Under the pieces are notes generated by a model, which was not told where the DNA came from, did no database searches, and worked only from the letters and a program-made list of their open reading frames with translations. A stretch of 64,000 nucleotides of DNA from Steinernema hermaphroditum (taxonomy: Eukaryota; Nematoda; Chromadorea; Rhabditida; Steinernematidae): assembly GCA_030435675.1 (NCBI GenBank), contig CM059623.1, positions 2,258,012-2,322,011 of the forward strand, given 5' to 3'. Positions 62,170-64,000 of the stretch are shown in pieces (the first letter of the stretch is position 1; each line of letters opens with the position of its first letter). The translations under genes were made by a program, and so were the position numbers.

Positions 62170-62174
62170 TTTAA

Positions 62175-62880
62175 AGGGACCCGGTCATGGATAAAAAAAG
62201 TTCTTAAACTCTTCTGAAAATTTGTGTACTCCTGTTTTCGGGGTCGCTGAACACGATGGTGAAGTCGGTTTCCCAAAAACTCCAGTGGTTTTCAAAAAAC
62301 AGACCTTAGGATCCAGAATGTGTTTTACCATCGGTCCCGACACGATCTGTCCGGCGGGGCACGAGTTGTGCAATATTTTCATTCTTTTTGGCCGAAATAG
62401 GTGACTTTTTGGCCGAAATAGGTGACTTGCATGTCCGCGCTTGGCATAATTTTACTCAGCAGCCTCTGGCACGTCGAATGAGCCCAGGCTCGCCTAGATT
62501 TGATAAGTGCGCAGAAAACGCGGGAACTACGGTCGTGTCCGTCATGGTAGTCGTCCCGGGGCCGGCAGACCGAGAATTAGACAGTAGAACTGTGTGGATT
62601 CTAAGGTCTGTTTCCTGAAAACTATTGGGTTTTTTTGGGAAACTGATTTCTGCGTGATGTTGGGCAGCCTCTAAAATAAGGTGCTGAAAGGTTTTCGGGA
62701 CGAACGGCGAACTCTGCCTTGCGCTTTAAGGCAAAGTTTTTTGTCTATTTTTTGCTATTTCTCGGAAAATATCATGTTTTCCGATAAACCGACTTCACCA
62801 TCGTGTTCAGCGACCCTGAAAACAGGGTACACAAATTTTCAGAAGATTTTAAGAACTTTTTTTATCCATGACCGGGTCTC
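62175..62880. mobile_element. Foldback-type DNA element, 706 bp, about 97-bp TIRs, TTTAA flanks
   Basis: The left terminus (62175-62273) and right terminus (about 62784-62880) are near-identical inverted repeats: 'gacccggtcatggataaaaa', 'ttttgggtcgctgaacacg'-like and 'atggtgaagtcggttt' blocks. TTTAA lies directly outside both ends (62170-62174 and 62881-62885), compatible with a TTAA or TTTAA target duplication. No transposase is present. 62393-62428 contains the tandem unit 'ttggccgaaataggtgactt'. A non-autonomous element of unidentified superfamily. Confidence 0.8.
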
Positions 62881-62885
62881 TTTAA

Positions 62886-63212
62886 GGTCGCGGCGGCTTT
62901 AGTGAAAAACGATTTACCTGCTTCGCCATTACAAACCCATTTCATATGCTTTATTTCTATTATTTTAGTACTATTATTTTATATTTCTCGCGCTCGCTAT
63001 CGAGGTTGCAAAGAGAACTCCATTAGGCGGCTCCCGTCGACGTTAGCACGCGTTTGTAAATATCATGCGTTCGGTTCGGCGACATTGCTCGATTGATATA
63101 TGCGCCAAATCGTTGTTGTTTTTTCAATGAACTCGTTGTCAAGTCAAAGTCTTACTCGCTTTATAGCACTCCTGATATTTTGATTACAGTGATTCCGTAC
63201 TTTCAGAATACA
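62886..63212. other. Intergenic, promoter region of the zinc-finger gene
   Basis: No gene was recognised. A consensus acceptor (GTACTTTCAG at 63197-63206) lies 6 bp before the ATG of the next gene, which suggests a spliced-leader trans-splice site or a 5' UTR intron. Confidence 0.45.
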
Positions 63213-64000
63213 ATGACCGTCTCCACTGTTACATCAAAGCCACCCCAAGCAGAAGGCCTAATTTACAATTATGTTAAACGGCGAAACCCAAGGCTTCTTT
63301 TGGAGATGTTCGGGAGAGACCGATGCCGTGATCTGGAACGAAAGGACGTGAGTTAACCTGGCCGCCATTCCACAAAACATGTGATTTATTTTAGCATAAC
63401 TACGACAGAGGCACACTGCGCTCACTGCTCGTTAATTTTCAAAAAATGAGAGGACAGGAAAATGGGAAGCCAATAGTTCATGCCAAAAACAAGGAACTAT
63501 CTGAGGTAGCCGATAAAGGTGAGCCACTACGCGTAGTCACTATCTTAACTTTTATTTATTCAGAAATGAACGGCCATACCGCATCACAGATTCTGTCTGG
63601 AAATGGACCTTCCGTTGCAACAACTCTGAAGTTGACTCCACAACTCCTCTTCTACTACTATCTCCACGAAAGAAAGCGCTTCTTTTTCATAAATGAGCTC
63701 TTCGACCCTGACACTCGGAAAGAACACGCTAAGACAGTATCCCAGATGGGCATTGAGATGCCCCCGCTACGTAGATTGTATGCCAATTACAAGAGGATAC
63801 AGCTGAAGAAGAAAATCCAGAGAGGAATGGAAATATGGAAGGTAACATAAGGCATTTTGGTGTACAGTCAGAAGATTTGTTTTCAGTGCGAGCTCTGCAA
63901 GAAAGACTACAAAACGGGTGGAGTGGGTGAACTTCTCAATCATGTTGGATACCACGAACACTTGAGTTTTTCGTGCGTCGTCGAAGGTTGCAATGGTTTG
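63213..64000 (+). CDS. C2H2 zinc-finger protein, 5' part (runs off window)
   Basis: Exons 63213-63347, 63395-63518, 63564-63841 and 63887 onward join in frame; introns are 45-47 nt. The protein starts MTVSTVTSKPPQAEGLIYNY. Its N-terminal region is rich in basic helices (LLEMFGRDRCRDLERKD, LYANYKRIQLKKKIQRGMEI). The last exon visible gives CELCKKDYKTGGVGELLNHV with HEHLSFSCVVEGCNGL, a C2H2-type finger followed by the first Cys pair of a second finger. A nuclear DNA- or RNA-binding role is likely. The 3' end is outside the window. The close acceptor before the ATG supports this start. Confidence 0.75.

Overview
The window looks like nuclear DNA of a free-living or parasitic rhabditid (clade V) nematode. 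The evidence is very short introns (mostly 41-51 nt, GT...TTTCAG or TTTTAG), proteins closest in memory to Caenorhabditis families (DPF-6 peptidase, sphingomyelin synthase, nematode FAR protein, serpentine chemoreceptor, SCP/TAPS, ShKT and C-type lectin proteins) and typical nematode DNA transposons. No species can be named from sequence alone. No rRNA, CRISPR array, operon of bacterial type or organellar sequence was seen.

Layout. 1-7.9 kb is AT-rich, has no convincing protein gene, and holds diverged tandem repeats, a deleted mariner and a 68-nt perfect-class hairpin. 8.0-14.0 kb is a sphingomyelin synthase gene whose first intron is about 5 kb, while its other introns are 42-51 nt. Over these first 14 kb the heptamer ATTTTTG occurs about 36 times on the plus strand and only about three times on the other strand. 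14.5-27.8 kb is a transposon-rich block: a Merlin-like element with an 8-bp target-site duplication (TSD) that carries an extra secreted-protein gene, a maT (DD37D) mariner with intact transposase, its MITE, an RTE retroelement tail, a degenerate retroelement and a MULE with 173-bp terminal inverted repeats (TIRs) and a 9-bp TSD. Between them lie three related, lineage-specific genes, apparently from segmental duplication. 27.9-34.6 kb holds conventional genes (chemoreceptor, FAR protein, DPF-6 peptidase). 34.6-37.9 kb is gene-poor.

37.9-55.2 kb is a cluster of about eleven small secreted proteins with a shared three-cysteine pattern. It is interleaved with two SCP/TAPS (CAP) genes in a 1.85-kb-arm inverted duplication and two C-type lectin genes. 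55.6-64 kb holds a BAR-domain gene, three tRNA genes (Lys, Thr, Glu), a five-domain ShKT secreted protein, a second, broken maT copy that interrupts a duplicated gene, a 706-bp foldback element and the start of a C2H2 zinc-finger gene.

The most unusual signals are the strand-biased ATTTTTG array over 1-13.7 kb, the secreted-protein cluster with its inverted duplication, and the Merlin element carrying a passenger gene. Exon boundaries were placed by hand from splice consensus and frame. No database search was possible, so family assignments rest on recognised motifs.
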